Shown in pieces: positions 24,000 through 37,600 of a stretch of 64,000 bases of DNA (within the stretch, counting starts at the first letter, position 1; each line of letters begins with the position of its first letter). The stretch is taken from positions 230,001 to 294,000 of the forward strand of contig NW_027248370.1 of the NCBI RefSeq assembly GCF_041260155.1, read 5' to 3'. Below the pieces are notes generated by a model that saw nothing but the letters and a program-made list of their open reading frames with translations, ran no database searches and was not told where the DNA came from. A program made the translations under genes and the position numbers. Source of the DNA: Ptychodera flava. Taxonomy: Eukaryota > Hemichordata > Enteropneusta > Ptychoderidae.

Positions 24000-25560
24000 C
24001 GAGGGCTATGCAGACTGTCCATGTACGCACACACAGTGACAAGAAGGCGGGAAACACCTACTCACCAAGCACATCGAATCGGCGAAAAGAAGCATAAAAA
24101 AGCTAGGCTCATCGCCAAAACAAACGCGCCAAGCGCTAACAAAAACCCATACCAAGCGGCCCTTTTTCAGGGCCACCAAATACTCCAAAAAGAGAACTAC
24201 CAAAAAACCATAAAATGACATAGAACACACAAAGACTTAAAAGAAATAACAGAAATTGTACACATAAAAAACACTGAAACACAACATTAAAAAAAACTAA
24301 ATACAAAATAAACAATCACCGTAACGTAACAGAAAAAAATTGCCGTTGAAATAAATAAGCTATTTCCAAGAAAAGCCGACAACAACATGAAATTCAACAA
24401 CAACCTATCATCGTTCAAACTATGAAACTCCGAAAAATAGTACTAGGCAAAAGCCTTAAAATTCATTCGGACACCAACAAAACCAAACAGAATAAACCAC
24501 CTCAGGATTTCAACAAATAAAGTCGTAAAATGTGACTACGCTACATCATGAGACACAAACAATCGCAACAACACCAATTCAAAGAAAAGTCAAATTGGAC
24601 TCCCCGAACAACAACAAAACAAAAACTTGAAAGCTATCTGAAGCTGCTGAACTCGCACTTCTAGAGATACCCTTTTAAACAACGAAACAAAACATGTCGC
24701 GTGCCAAAAGAATCGCGATAAACCAGCTTGCAAACAATAGACAAATTACGGAAAAAAACCTTTGACAAGGGTCGGGTTTTCGTCGTTGTCAACACAAACG
24801 ATTACACACTCGAATGCGAAAGGCAATTACGCAACACTCAGTATTGTACACAACAAGCCAGAACAAACAATAAACAAAGTAAACGAACTATTAATCAAAA
24901 TGTACGAGAACAAGCACATCAACCAGGATACTTGTAAGTATCTTGATCCAATAAACATAAAATCTGTACCCCGCAGTGGTACTTATTGCCTAAAAATTCA
25001 CAAACCTCCGCAAAAATCTAAAAGACACACCAGTCAATAACAAAATTTACCGAAGTAAAGAAAAATAGAACAAACAAACCGAACCACCAAACGGACTCAC
25101 AACGTGACCAAAAATTAATATACTTGCCTCGCTAATCGAAGAGCAAGACCACTAAAATGCATTAAAATAAATTTTACAAACACAAACTAAGGAAATAATC
25201 TACACTGCGACTGATGAGAAACCGCACTCGGGTTTCGAAACGCAAGCGTCAAAGGGCCACTCTTATCAGTTTTGTCACACCATAGGTCCGGCTGCGTCTC
25301 GCCATAAGCTTTCCCCACACCATGGAGGTACTACCTCCATGCCCATACAAACAAAACATTACCGTACACACTAATCCAAACTTCCCTACAAATATCCGAA
25401 GCGAAACAAACATTTCATTAACACAAACAATCGGATAAGAATGTAGGAACACATTTTCGAAACGAATCAAACACAAACTCGACACAAAAACATTTAGGAT
25501 AGTTAGGTGGGGAGCCTCTTTCACATTTTTTTACATCTCGCTATACTGTCTATGATTCTA
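24000..25560 (+). mobile_element. Penelope-like retroelement remnant
   Basis: The strand is A/C-rich and carries the N-terminal part of a Penelope-type reverse transcriptase at about 24755-25030: VVVNTNDYTLECERQL, then ENKHINQDTCKYLDP and GTYCLKIHKP, split over two frames. The catalytic core and GIY-YIG endonuclease are not seen, so the copy is internally deleted. A hammerhead-like motif follows at 25209-25250, as is known for this class. The outer borders are approximate. Confidence 0.65.
25209..25250 (+). ncRNA. Hammerhead-ribozyme-like motif, Penelope element
   Basis: The core CTGATGAG (25211-25218) is followed by stem II, GAAACC / GGTTTC with a seven-base loop. Then come CGAAAC and a short stem III, ACGC-AA-GCGT, and the cleavage triplet GTC at 25248-25250. 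All invariant core positions are present. A convincing stem I between the flanks is not visible, so activity is uncertain. Confidence 0.65.
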
Positions 25561-27167
25561 AAAATAAAGTCATCTGCCACTTTGAAATGTCTGTATACTA
25601 GGTTTGGCAAAACTCATCTCTTCAATCGAAAGTCGGGCGATTCCATGGTTCTTTGGGGCAATTAAGTGTACGTCGAGCTTAAGGAATGTGGTTACATTCG
25701 CGATGTTTTATTCGAAATTATTTATTTCTTCTAGGGCAAATGCACATAATTTATGCTGTTGGAAATACTGGCCGCTCATAAACAAGACAATAAACTCAAT
25801 ATGTGTGCATCTTTACTTTTATTGTCAAAGTACCACCGACACCCACAAAAAAAAAATGGTTCAGTCCAGGTATTTGCAACTCTGCCATCCGACTGGTCAA
25901 CAGAAAATCAACCATAGGTTGGCACGCGTATACGCCAGTCACCTAGGCGACGGTAATCTGCACCACTTATCACCATCGGGAAGGTACTCCTCCCCTATAC
26001 CACTGACGATCCCTTCCTCAAGGCACTGCGTCATTCGACCAAGCATTGCTATTGTAATTTCCTGCATAAAATTAACAGCTGAGTTAACCGGTCAAATCCT
26101 CTTGGCAGTTCCTTTCAGGAACAGACAGAAAGAGACATAAGTTCTGTCTCTGTCTGTCTGTCTGTCTGTATGTCTGACTGTCTGTTCATCGTACAATCGA
26201 TCGCGGTATATGACATTTTTATTATCCTCAACTTTCTTTATCTGTTGTTTCCCGTTCATTCAACCAATTAATTTACAAGTGATGTACACAGTACAATGTC
26301 TACGCAATGAAATAGAATGACCATAATTATTATGATAGTAAAGGTAATTCGTACACAGTTTGTTTTTTTCAAGTAATATGCGCCTCGAAAGTGAAAGACT
26401 TTTGCTCTAACTTTCCCTAATGAAACTTTCAACCACTCTGTTACCGAATCATGAACAGAAATCATGCGTCTCCTGCAAAGTTTGGAACTAAAGCCGCAAA
26501 TTTCTAACACTTGCCGATATTAAAAATTCGAAATGGCCGCTGTTTTAAAATCTTCTAAATATCTTTAAAAATCCTCTAACGCGTAGAGCTTTAAAATAGG
26601 CCCCACAAGCGGTAGACAAGAAAATTATCGGGAAAAAAAATTACAAGTTCGAATATCTGACCAAGAGACGCATTCTACCTTAGGTGCTTTCTGTGCGCTC
26701 GAATAACTAGAAAGATTTTCAGCTATTATTATATAATTGACTGAACATACGACAGTTTTCCAGACTGCCCATAAAAGTTGGGGTAAACAAATACTTTGTG
26801 AATTGTCTATTGCTTTAATTTGAATTTATCTGAGAAAAAATCTGATGAAATTAAAAAATTATGAAGTCGGCATTTGTTATTTCAAAGAGAGAACGCTTTG
26901 CTCAGATGTCTGCTTCAACCAACTCTCTGGGCATTGAAGTGGGGGCATCTTTTATATAACTTCCTAAAACTTACTTGCATTTCTCTGACATCAATTTGTC
27001 TGTGGCTATCAAGCACGCACCCGTATATTCTTAGTTACATTATCGCGCGTTCGCCATGAAAACAAAATCGCAAAAAAATCCTTGTTATCATGGATAATAC
27101 CCCGTGGTGTTTCTCTTTGCAACCGTCGTTGAGAAATATGAGTCTCTCTTTATCGCTTTACGATAAA
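25561..27167. other. Intergenic with GTCT repeat and a MITE relic
   Basis: A (TCTG)n tract lies at about 26138-26185. A diverged copy of the GGTAGAATGCGCCTCG element lies at 26375-26691 (listed separately). The 178-residue open frame at 25604-26140 shows no domain and runs into the microsatellite. Confidence 0.45.
26375..26691. mobile_element. MITE, GCGCCTCG family, worn copy
   Basis: Shares with 48352-48704 the ATGCGCCTCGAA left part, GCAAAGTTTGGAACTA, GAGCTTTAAAAT and the right end GACGCATTCTACCTTA. The left terminus is diverged. Confidence 0.65.
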
Positions 27168-27496
27168 TGATGAACATGTAGTAAGAACATTAACCACCTA
27201 GGTTATTTCGAAAGCATTCCGAAGACAAAACGCCCTAAACGTTTTACCTGTGTAAAAGTCGCGGATTCATTGTAAACAAAATGAAAATCGCAAAAATTAT
27301 ATCATTATGAAAATCTCACTCTTTGGTATCAGTCATACCGCATGTACACTCCGTTACACTAGAATAACAAATTAATGCAATGGCCTGATGCAAAGCAATA
27401 CTTGTATCGTTCTGACGATGTTCATGTAATTTTAAAGCATCCTGTATATTACAGTCGGTTTGGGATTTATCGAATGGCACACTGGTGGTGGGACAG

Positions 27497-27620
27497 AATA
27501 TTACCCGACATAATGAAACTGTATCAGTCCGATGCAGCCTAGCATTTCAAGATCCTGATTATTCATCAGTGACATGTGACGACGGAGAATGGCACCCAAC
27601 ACCAAATCCGAAATGTTCAG
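27497..27620 (+). pseudogene. Sushi/CCP half-exon, copy 2
   Basis: Same acceptor, donor, length and phase as 7488-7611. Reads NITRHNETVSVRCS ... SVTCDDGEWHPTPNPKCSG. The frame is open, but the neighbouring lectin exon has a frameshift. The following intron is occupied by a TTAA transposon. Confidence 0.65.
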
Positions 27621-27680
27621 GTAGGCTTTCCACGTTAACGATTTATTTTAATAAAGTAAGACTTTCATTGACATTCTTAA

Positions 27681-28733
27681 AGTGGCACTCCCACTTGGTA
27701 ACATTTTTAAAACACATTTTTTAATGCCAACGGTCGATATTTGACCTAGCGACTGCACGCGGATCACGAGACATCAATAAAAACATGTCCTCAAAAAAGT
27801 AAAAGTTTGAATTCCGGTGGCCCACCTAAATTCAGCTTCCGAACATCGAACGTTCGGCATGGGGGCCATTGTCAACTAAGCTATGGAGTACAAGTCTACG
27901 CTAACGCTGCTGTACGCCACAGTACCACTCGCGTCGGTGATCGGTCATGCCCCGTGGGGGAAAGCCGAGTCTTACTGACTCGGGGAAAAACGGAAAACAA
28001 AGTTTGCTGATTCCACCAGAATTCGCATAGGTGACTAGCACTGATACGTGCAGTTGATACATAGCGGCCGCCGCGTGGTATGCACGCATACCACGAGGCG
28101 GCCGCTATGTCTCGAACCACGCGTAGCTGTGTGGCAGACGACAAAATGTAGTCATCAGAGGCGGCTAATATTTTACATGTAAAAACTGATATCTATGTGC
28201 TTGGTTAAAAATATAATAGAACTGACTGACAATAATGAAAACGACAGAAACTAAGGAGAAGTTTAAAAAAAAACTTACCTGAAGTGAAGGCATAATGCTG
28301 TATTTAAAGTATTTGCAGTGGGAAGTAAAATTGCGTCGTTCGAACTTATTATGGACTCCCTAGAAAATCGTCAATCAGCACAACAACAAACCTTCGGCTG
28401 ACTTGCAGCGTGTTTGCAAGGTTATATCTGATTGGTCGATTGTCATTATTCACAGCAACTTAGGGAGTTTATTTTCATTATTCAATTATAACGGTGAGAT
28501 TCTGCCAACCAATTGGATAAAAGCTTTCAAATCGCTGCAAGTCGCCCCCAAACCTTCGGGGGATTTCTGGTCATAATCGGAAACGATCGTAAAACTTCGG
28601 GATGTGAAAAATACGCTCGGGAAATGACATGTTTTATCGATATCTCGAGTTCCGCGCGCAGTCGCCAGGTCAAATATCGACTGTTGGCATTAAAAAATGT
28701 GTTTTAAAAATGTTACCAAGAGGGAGTGCCTCT
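27681..28733. mobile_element. Non-autonomous TTAA DNA transposon, 1,053 bp
   Basis: Terminal inverted repeats of about 80 bases: AGTGGCACTCCCACTTGGTA on the left and, in reverse complement, AGAGGCACTCCCTCTTGGTA on the right, continuing through ATTTTTAAAACACATTTT and GTCGATATTTGACCT. It is flanked by TTAA at 27677-27680 and 28734-28737. Copy 1 of the host segment has the unoccupied sequence CATTCTTAAGGACAGCG. A second inner palindrome sits at about 28063-28111 (ATAGCGGCCGCC ... GGCGGCCGCTAT). AG-type ends with a TTAA target recall Kolobok more than piggyBac. No transposase frame. Confidence 0.92.
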
Positions 28734-29127
28734 TTAAGGACGGCGACGGTTGATATGGAAAATGTACTCATAACAACATTGCGAGGACATCTTGTCACTT
28801 GCTGATTTATTAATGAATATACCACTTCAACTAAATTGTTAGAATAGCTTTCCAACTCACAAACGTATTCACCCTGCTAAATCTCGTTGAACTTGACATT
28901 TGTGTTGATATCGACATTTCACTTTCCGCTAAAGATTAAAGCTACGTGATTGCAATTAAACAACAGTAAAGGCAGGAATCTTGGGTTCACATAGACTACG
29001 GCCAGCGTGGCTATCAATACCCATGTGTACTTGACTGAAAATATGTGTTAGCTGTAGAACTCATTAGGAATACTGTTACTGCGAAAGTTTACCATAAAAC
29101 CTAACATTTTACTCAAGATTGGACTTA

Positions 29128-29580
29128 CAGGCGGAGCCTCCCTTTAAAAGGGCGCGAAGCTATGGCGGCGTTTATTGTGTAAGTGGACATCGAACAGGCA
29201 ACACGCGGGCACATGCTCCAGAAAATGCCACTTTTTAGTTTTTTCCGGCCGTAAAAACACAGACAGACTGCCAAGCGGTCAGCGTGAAGCTGCTGCCGAT
29301 CGAACTCTGTGGTTATATTCAAATTCTAAAGTGACTGGAAGACGATTTTTTAGGAAATTCGAGCGTTGTTGGTGGGGATTCAATGACCGTTGGCGATTTG
29401 AACCGATCATCAATCAAACGCTTGTATAAACTCTGTTTGCAGGATTAGCAAAAAGCGCCAAAAGGTTGAGATCAGTTTTTGTAATTAATGTTACAGAAAT
29501 CAAACATCTTACTGGCTCAAGTGTTTGACCGGGAGGAGAACTCCACTAATGCGAGAACCTTGGATTGAAAAGTGCGGCTT
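29128..29580. mobile_element. Unclassified insert in segment copy 2
   Basis: Homology with copy 1 breaks after GATTGGACTTA and resumes at TAATAGCATTTGATTA. Between them lie about 453 bases beginning CAGGCGGAGCCTCCC. A TTA or TTAA duplication is possible. No good inverted ends and no clear reading frame. A deletion in copy 1 is the alternative. Confidence 0.45.
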
Positions 29581-29658
29581 TAATAGCATTTGATTACAGT
29601 ATACAAGATTTTTTTCCTTCAAAGGATCTTCTGCTTGTCGCGATATCTTTGACATCAG

Positions 29659-29834
29659 GCCGGTTACAATCTGTGTCAGCGCATCTAGGTACGAATGGCA
29701 GGATGCGCAGTGTTTTTGCGCAGCGTTCAGTGGTTCATTGATCAAGTACGGCAGTGAGACTAAGCATGCAGTCGTCCTGGCAACAGTCACGGCAAGAGAT
29801 AATCGCTGCGCATACTGGCCTTAGCGACACCAAG
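29659..29834 (+). pseudogene. C-type lectin exon, copy 2, frameshifted
   Basis: CATCAG acceptor and AAG|GTATGT donor. Reads VTICVSASRYEWQDAQCF, then CAAFSGSLIKYGSETKHAVV and ARDNRCAYW, the N-terminal half of a C-type lectin domain. Relative to copy 1 the bases ATTGG before CCTTAGCGACACC are lost, which breaks the frame just before the expected WIGLSDT strand. With copy 1 damaged differently, both duplicates decayed independently. Confidence 0.72.
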
Positions 29835-30360
29835 GTATGTGTAGCTCAGACCAGTTTTTGGCAAAGAGAAAAATCTATACATTGCATTGGTGATATAAAA
29901 TTAACTTGAATCTCACCAAGCCTTTTCGCAGATGTCTGTTTTTCAGAATATGTCGCAGTTCAGGTTTAAGGTTTGCTTTAGAATTATAGGGTTATGAAAG
30001 CCAATACTGAGATAAACGTAAAATGAATAATCCCAGACAATTATTATTATCTGCATTTTTTTTAATTTCAAGAATGAGGCCAGTAAAAATTAAATGATCG
30101 TAATTATTTCTGTTTTTAAAATTTTTAAGATTCCATGACAACAGTCATGAAAAATTCAAAATAATACGATGCTATATTTCAATATAAAATGAGCAAATTA
30201 TGTTTGATAAAAAGGACAACACTATGATATATTGTTAGTTATTACTTGGTTCCCTTTACAAAGAACATTTTACTTAATTCAATAACTTTAACTTCAATAA
30301 AACTTGCAGTATGCTCGTAGATAAATTATAGTAGAAATTATGAGCATTCTTACTTTCCAC

Positions 30361-33300
30361 TTTCTTACTACCTGAAATATTCACTAATTTTTCAATATCA
30401 AAGCATTTCTAATGCAATTTTTAGTGAAAATGTCAAAAGATTTACGTTTATTTGTCATTAAGATGCAACTGTATGTCATCTATGGTGACTTTATAACTGA
30501 TATTGTAACACAATGTGAGTTTAAGCGTAGCTTTTCTGTTAGTGTCAAACAAATCGTATACAAACATCATTAATAGCAATCAAATTCAGGTGATCAATTT
30601 AAAAGAAAATCGTCGTCTTTGATCTCACTTACCTTCAAGATGTGATATCGAGTTTGCCTGCCGCCAAACTACGAGCACTTCTACTGTAGATGACGTCACA
30701 AATATGAATCTTCACCTCTTTGTAATATATGCTATGTACTATGGCATCCTTATCAGCATAATTAGTAAGGTGTAGACATGTTATGAATAGAGAAATCTGC
30801 CGGTTAAGCCTGGCGGGATTAAAGAGTACGAGAAGGGTATCCCCCGTTGTATGACTACTTTGAAAAAACCTAATATGTAGATAAATTAGGTACGATTCCA
30901 GAAAGACAGTTACTGAAATATATATCGTTTTCAAACACAATAGAAAGGAGAATGCTTTCTGATATGTTCGACCAAGTCCTGGTGAATGGATACATAGCGG
31001 TACTCACACCGATAGCAGTTACCGTTTATATCAATTTTCGGTTTGGTGAAATATAATAGTACGAAAATCAGTAATCAGTGACAGATTTTCAAAGGAGCTA
31101 CTGCGCTTTGTTGTTTATCGTTATCAAACTATTAGAAATAAAAGTAAAGTGGCTACTTTGACATGTTCAAATTAAACTAACCATGGTTTGTCACTGTAAA
31201 ATAAGGAAACAGACCTGACTTCGATACGATAAACAACATTGAAATTAGTTTGAGAATATCACAAAACAGGAAAAAAGCAGTACTGAGTATATTTTCACAT
31301 CAGGATTTTGTTCGTAAAATTACGATAAAAAACTAAAAAAGAACTGTCAAGTAGCATGACGTGAAGAATTTACATCGAACGACAATTGCAGTGTTCGTGC
31401 TAACGCTCTTCCAAGTACACAATGTAAATACAATGGGCGTATGGTGAAAATGTTTCGATGGCTATCAGAGCTTGCAATCTGTGACCAAGTTAAACATCAA
31501 TTGGTGACTAATATCAGGTGAAAGTCACAAATTGCCTTTGATAGATTACGCTCTCCATGCCTTGAATCCAAGTCACATCAAATTAGTCAATTTGCCATAA
31601 CCAATAAATAATATACACTCCGTCCTGCAAAACTGTCAAGACACTATCATTATTCAATTATACTAGGGTATTGAAGTTCAGTCGAGTAGCGTCTATGATA
31701 AATTTATTTCATTCCACAGAACGGGAATCAGAAACGTTATTTCTCCTTTAGACGAGAAATAACTTTTTTCATGGTAAAATTCCCCTTCAAAGTCATAAAA
31801 GGAAGGAAAGAGACGGAACACTGCGGCAGTGAAGTGTCAACTCAAGTCATCCCAAAGCGTGCTTCTATATGCAAATTAAAAAAAAATATTCGAAGTAGGG
31901 TGACCTGCCCAGATTAGTATTTAGGCTATTCAAAATGAAGACATTCGGTGAAGCCGATATGCCCTAGGTGAACCATGAATTCAATCTATTCTAATATCTG
32001 GGTCATCTCTTCTCAAAGCATGCAAATACAGGTACTTAATATTTGCGCAGCTACTAAAGTCCGAGGATCAAGTAGGAACCAGTAACCAGGGACCAGATAT
32101 CATCCAGGGTGTTGCTTTGACGCAGTTTAAATTCAACACGTCTGTACTGTGCTGCTGTTCAGAAGCCTGCATGATTTTTCTTGCTGTAAAATGCCATTAT
32201 TTCGATATAACGAGTCACGATGTCGCATATTAATCCTTTGCGTAGGTTGTACAACTCCTTGTCTGAACAGTTATCCGAAGATGACGAAAGATCTTTACGA
32301 AACCTTTGCTCGGTGATCAGCAGACGACTCTTGAACTGGGACATCTTAAAAGCCCAGCTGAGATTTTCATCAAGCTAAGGGACTCTTGTCATATATCAAA
32401 AACAGACTTAGTGCTCCTTTAAGAGTTGTTAAAAGCGATCAAACGACTTCCATTAGTCTTTGAAATTCAGAGAGTGGAGAAAGAGTTGACATGGCTACCA
32501 ACTGGAACGTGTAAGAAATGGCATGGAAGTCAATAGCACAGGTAATTAAGTTGTCCAGCATGTTAGTCTCTTGGTAGTATCGAAAATGACTAGAGAAGCT
32601 AATTCAACAAATATTTGATCAAACATTGTATAATGACATTAGAAGCTTGGTTCCTTCAGGTAAAATTAGCGTTTAAGAGTAACTTAGTTACAACGTCACA
32701 AAAATAAAAACTATTCTCCTCGCTAAACAACATAGTTTAACTAAGTAAAATGTTTGCTGATGTATTCTGGATTACATATGTTTATACTGCTTAGCCCGTT
32801 CATATGAACATTTCAGTTTTATCAGCAATGCCCATACTTGTTTCATGCTACCGACATAATTTATGAAATACCTATATCAGTACGGGGCAATCTACTTTTT
32901 TGATTGATAGACTTATTCTTGTTAGCACAAAGAATACTTGGGTTGCTAGAAAGGATTAATCCAACATGACGGATAGACTGCGATGTTCATTCAAGTGACT
33001 TTGCTCGCCACATTTATCTCTGAACGTTTGTTTAACTTCATCTCTTCGTGAATTCTTCCTCCTCAGTACGTGTAAAGAAGTAAACATTATATAGACACTA
33101 AAATACGAAATGTTATCATACAAGCAAAACTTATATCGCTTTTTATCAGTAAACACCCCATCGGAATAATTGCTTCGTCAACGTATGACAGTCGTTCGAG
33201 AACGCAAGCAGCCGATTATATGGCACCTTGTCAAATAAATTACAGTATTGAAAACGTGTACCAGTCGGTGCAATATACCAGAGAAGCTTTGCAAATTCAT

Positions 33301-34683
33301 TTGACCTGAAACGAATAATATCATAAATGGTCTCAGAGTTCACAGACAATGACCCCGGGATAAAAAAAAATTATAAGAGTAAAGACTTCGTCTTTTAGGC
33401 CCAAGGACTCAGTTTAGTGATAGCGGAGAAGCACCAGTCTTTTATAACACGTTAGATGTCCTGTGTTTAAATGCATTCTTTAGACTCCTGCAATATTATA
33501 TAGGGCTCAGCCCTTGGTATCGCGCCAGGAGTTATGATTGGCAATGTCATTTGTATTGATTCATGATAAAGTATAATTAATTGTTACTTCATATACGTTT
33601 GTGTGACAACTATGCCCAGTTTACCCTCTGATGTAACTTGAAAGCAGTTCATGTACACGAAGTCACACCCTACAGGTACAGATTTTCTGTTATGTGTAAA
33701 AATGTTGGACAAAAATCGGCATTTTTTACCATGATAACAGCCTATTGTGTTTAACAAGGCACGTTTGTGCCATCATTATCATTGCAATAGTCACTGCACT
33801 GCCCAACTTCCACTTGCAAGCTGACAACTTGCAATCAGCGTTCTGTCTACAAACTGGCAATTTTTGAATCTAGTTATTGACACAGGGGGCACTTTTCTAA
33901 AATTCAATCACAGCATTCTTTGCGTATGCCCTCGTTCATATGCACGACACGTTTTTCCCTCTTTTCTATTTTTAGGCGTGATAGTAACTATAATTTGTAC
34001 CAGTGACAAGGTGGATATTAATACTTACTGGCTAATAAAAGAGCTATATTTTATAAATGGCATGTTATAAATTAATAATTTGCACGTTTCGTATTTGTTT
34101 ATTTACGAGTTCTCAAAAAAAACACGGCGGCGACCATGAAAGTCGGGTAACACTTCCGGTTACTCCAAAAGCACATTATGAATCAGCGCATGCGTAGTCA
34201 GTAAGCCGCTGCAGAGACTATTAACAACAGGCTGTTTGGGTGCAGAAAGCAGTAATGCTTCTGCTAGCAGTGCAGTAGACGTACTTCGAGAAACACGCTG
34301 GGAGATTGCCAGAATAATGCAAGGTCCTGATGATTATTTGACCATTTTGTCACATTTATTCGGAAATAATGTACGCTGGCTTTCCGTTCAGTGATGTGAC
34401 ACCTGCAAAAGGATGTTTTTATCTTTTTATATTCTGAATAGTGATAAAACTAACTGTGCCCTGTTGTTATTTATGGCTAATATTCTTGAATAATCTTACT
34501 TATGTTTAAAATACTGACTTGATTAGAATAGATACAGGTCATAGCTACACGAAATGAAAATAGATGCACAGTGCATTGAAACAATCTTTGTAAGTCCTTA
34601 ATGTCAAAATTAAAATAGCATTGACAATCGTAATATTTGTCATTGAGTTACATTTCACTTTCTATTTATTTTACAATTGATAG
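30361..34683. other. Long stretch without a supported gene
   Basis: AT-rich, with scattered open frames under 105 codons and no domain match that I recognise. A short perfect hairpin (GTTATTTCTC / GAGAAATAAC) lies at about 31737-31766. Upstream exons of the NACHT gene may lie here; none could be fixed by phase. Confidence 0.45.
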
Positions 34684-37600
34684 ATTCACCACCGAGCGAA
34701 CGCCGAAGTGGTTCTGCAGAGTCACCATGCCGTGCTGAATCTAAATATCCAGGTAGGCACAATATACAGTAATTTTGCAGCTTTTCAGCATATAATTGTA
34801 GATAACAATCCAAAATCTACAACAGTGGATCACGTCACACAAAAAACATAATACATTTGAATCAATGCGATAATCTGCTATTCATTGTTAGATGTCCTGA
34901 CCCTGGCTGGAGTGTTAATTCGTTGACTAGACCTGTCAGAAAGGGAATGAAGTAAATAAAAAATATGACGGAAAATACCGATTTAAACTTGGAATTCAGT
35001 CATTACGACAAAGGTGTCAGGAAATCAGTGTAAGGAAATCAGAAAGAACTTGTCTTTGTTTTTATTTACATATTGCAGATATTGTCTTGAGATGTGAACG
35101 AGATTTGAAATCTCTTTACGTAAAAGTATCTGAGATTCTTCCATTTCCATGGTGGGACGGAACTAACAGATTGAAGCTTGAAAATGTCTACACTGAATTA
35201 GAACTGGAAACGAAGAAGGAAGAAAATATTGACTTTCCTAGACGAGATATCTTCTCATCGAAAAAAGACGAAGAGAACCGAACAACACCGAAAAGGGTAC
35301 TGATTGAGGGCGATCCAGGGTATGGCAAATCAACATTTTGTAAGCAGTTGGTATATGATTGGGCAAAGGGAAATGTTGAATATCTGAATTGTTTTAAATT
35401 GATGTTTCATTTTGAGTTGAGAGATTTGTTACATTGTGATGCGCAAAACATTCAAGATGCTATATTCAATCAGTTATTAAAGGCTGTCAGGGACGAAAGC
35501 GAAAGACTTGAGCTTTGGAATTTCATTCAAAGCAACCAGGAAAAAGTATGTTTTGTCTTTTGATGGACTGGACGAAGTTCCAACGAAAAACCTACCATTA
35601 TATTTTAAAGAAATGACTGCTGTAAACTGTCTTCTCCCTGACTGCCCATGATTGTTACTTCTCGAAAAGTAAGGGATAAAAACTCAAAACAAATGTATGA
35701 CACACAATTGTCGATCAAAGGATTTAATTATGAGAAAGCAAGAATATTTATCGAGAAACACATTGACGAAATGAACTCACAGGGTGACCTTCTACAAGAG
35801 GTAAAAGCTTCAGACTTTCTGCAGGAACTGGAGAAATCTAGTCACAAATCTGTTTTGATAGAATTCATGCAGAGTCCTTTAAATACTCTAATGTTATGTG
35901 ACATATGGATACATTCAAACAAACTACCTAACACACGTACACAACTCTATGAAGAAATCATTGATTATGTTGTTAAAAGATACAAAGAAAAACACGATTG
36001 TAACTCGCATTTTGAAGAGCAGATTAAGCAAGCTTTGTTTTTAATGGAGGAAATGTCTTTCAGGAGTTTAACAACTCATGTTTACTTTAGTGAAGAAGAG
36101 ATCTCTCATAATCGATATATACGAGAGTTAGGACTCCTGACAAAAGTATCAGAATTTCCATCCAGATACGGTTTTTACCATTTAACATTCGATGAATATT
36201 TTGCATCAATATATGTGGCCCATCTCTTGACGAATGATAGATCCAAATTTATAGATGCAATAGCCTTATTAAATCAAGAAATAGATTTTGTATATACCAA
36301 CACACTATATGCATTTTTAGGCGGCAAACTGCAAAATAATGTTGGTGAAATCTTTAAGGCAATGCGGAAAAAGGACATCTTCCCAAATAGTTATAGCTCC
36401 TTTGATCCAAGACAAATTTTGTATGAGAGTTCTTGTACATCAGCTGCAGTTATTAAATGCTGTGTCCCGTTCTTGTCAAATTATCTCACAGTTGACTTCG
36501 ACACGATTGATAGTCATTCCGACAGTAACAGACTAAACGTGAACACCGCTATTTTGCAAAGTCCACATACAAGATTCATAATGGTTACGTTCAAACTATC
36601 TACAGTGAATTCCGTTACAGTGGAAATGTATAAAAAATGTTATAAAGCTCTCCAAAAGAACGAAAGAAAAGTTGAATTTATCGAGGTAGATTTAGCTATT
36701 GACTTGAAGTATTGTGAAAGCAATGGTAGCGATTATATTCGAAATTTCACATTCATCAATAATTCTGAGAGTCATAGTCTTCAGGACTTTGAACCATTAA
36801 ATATTAAAAGAATATCTGTTAAAATATTCAAACGTGTCAAATCACCTACCGCTTTCACCGATCATTTAACAGCAATACTAAAAGGTTTATCACTGGTGTC
36901 TGCCGATTCACTTTCAATTTATGGCGTGCCTCTTGGAAATCTAGAATACACAAAAGGTCTTATTGATTCTCTGAGTAGCAACAACAAAAGCGATTATATT
37001 TCTATGACATTTTGTGATGATTGTACTAAATGGTGGTCAACATCCTTACTTGAAATTAAAGCAAACTTTGGAAAGTTTTTTGTTCGTTTCAAAATGAATA
37101 AAATGGCGTTCAAGTTAGTAGATCTTCATAAGTTGCTTTCAACATTTGTAGCCGATGAAGATAAGAAAGTATCCTTAATGGTGAGGATTTATTGTAATTT
37201 TAATACGAAAATAATATCTGATATAACCGATGTTCTTCACAGACTTGGATTGGTTGACATCAATGAATTTTACTTAGTAATAGAAGGTTCCAGTGGCTTA
37301 AACAAGAAAGAAATATTTCCTAGTATTTCCCAAATTGTGGAAGCTACGTCATTAGTGTCTGCAAATGAGTTTGACATTGAAGGATTGCCTCCTGGAAATT
37401 TAGATTTAATGAGAGAAGTGCTTACTTATCTCAACAATAATAAGCTGATCAGGTCCATTAATATGCGTTTTGATGGGGGATATTTTTCTGGCATTCGGCG
37501 AACAGAAACGCTAAACATTTCAACACACTTTGGAAAGTTTATATTTTACTACAAAAGCAATGTAATAGAATTTGACGTAGCGGATCTCTATATGTTGCTT

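Larger units (their letters stand above)
27168..30360. repeat. Segmental duplication, copy 2 (sushi + lectin exons)
   Basis: Sister of 7003-8700, longer because of inserts at 27681-28733, 29128-29580 and about 29918-30036. Homology resumes on both sides of each insert. Confidence 0.85.

Noticed and set aside
25604-26140. 178-codon open frame
   Set aside because: No domain, no splice context, and it ends in a microsatellite. Probably chance.
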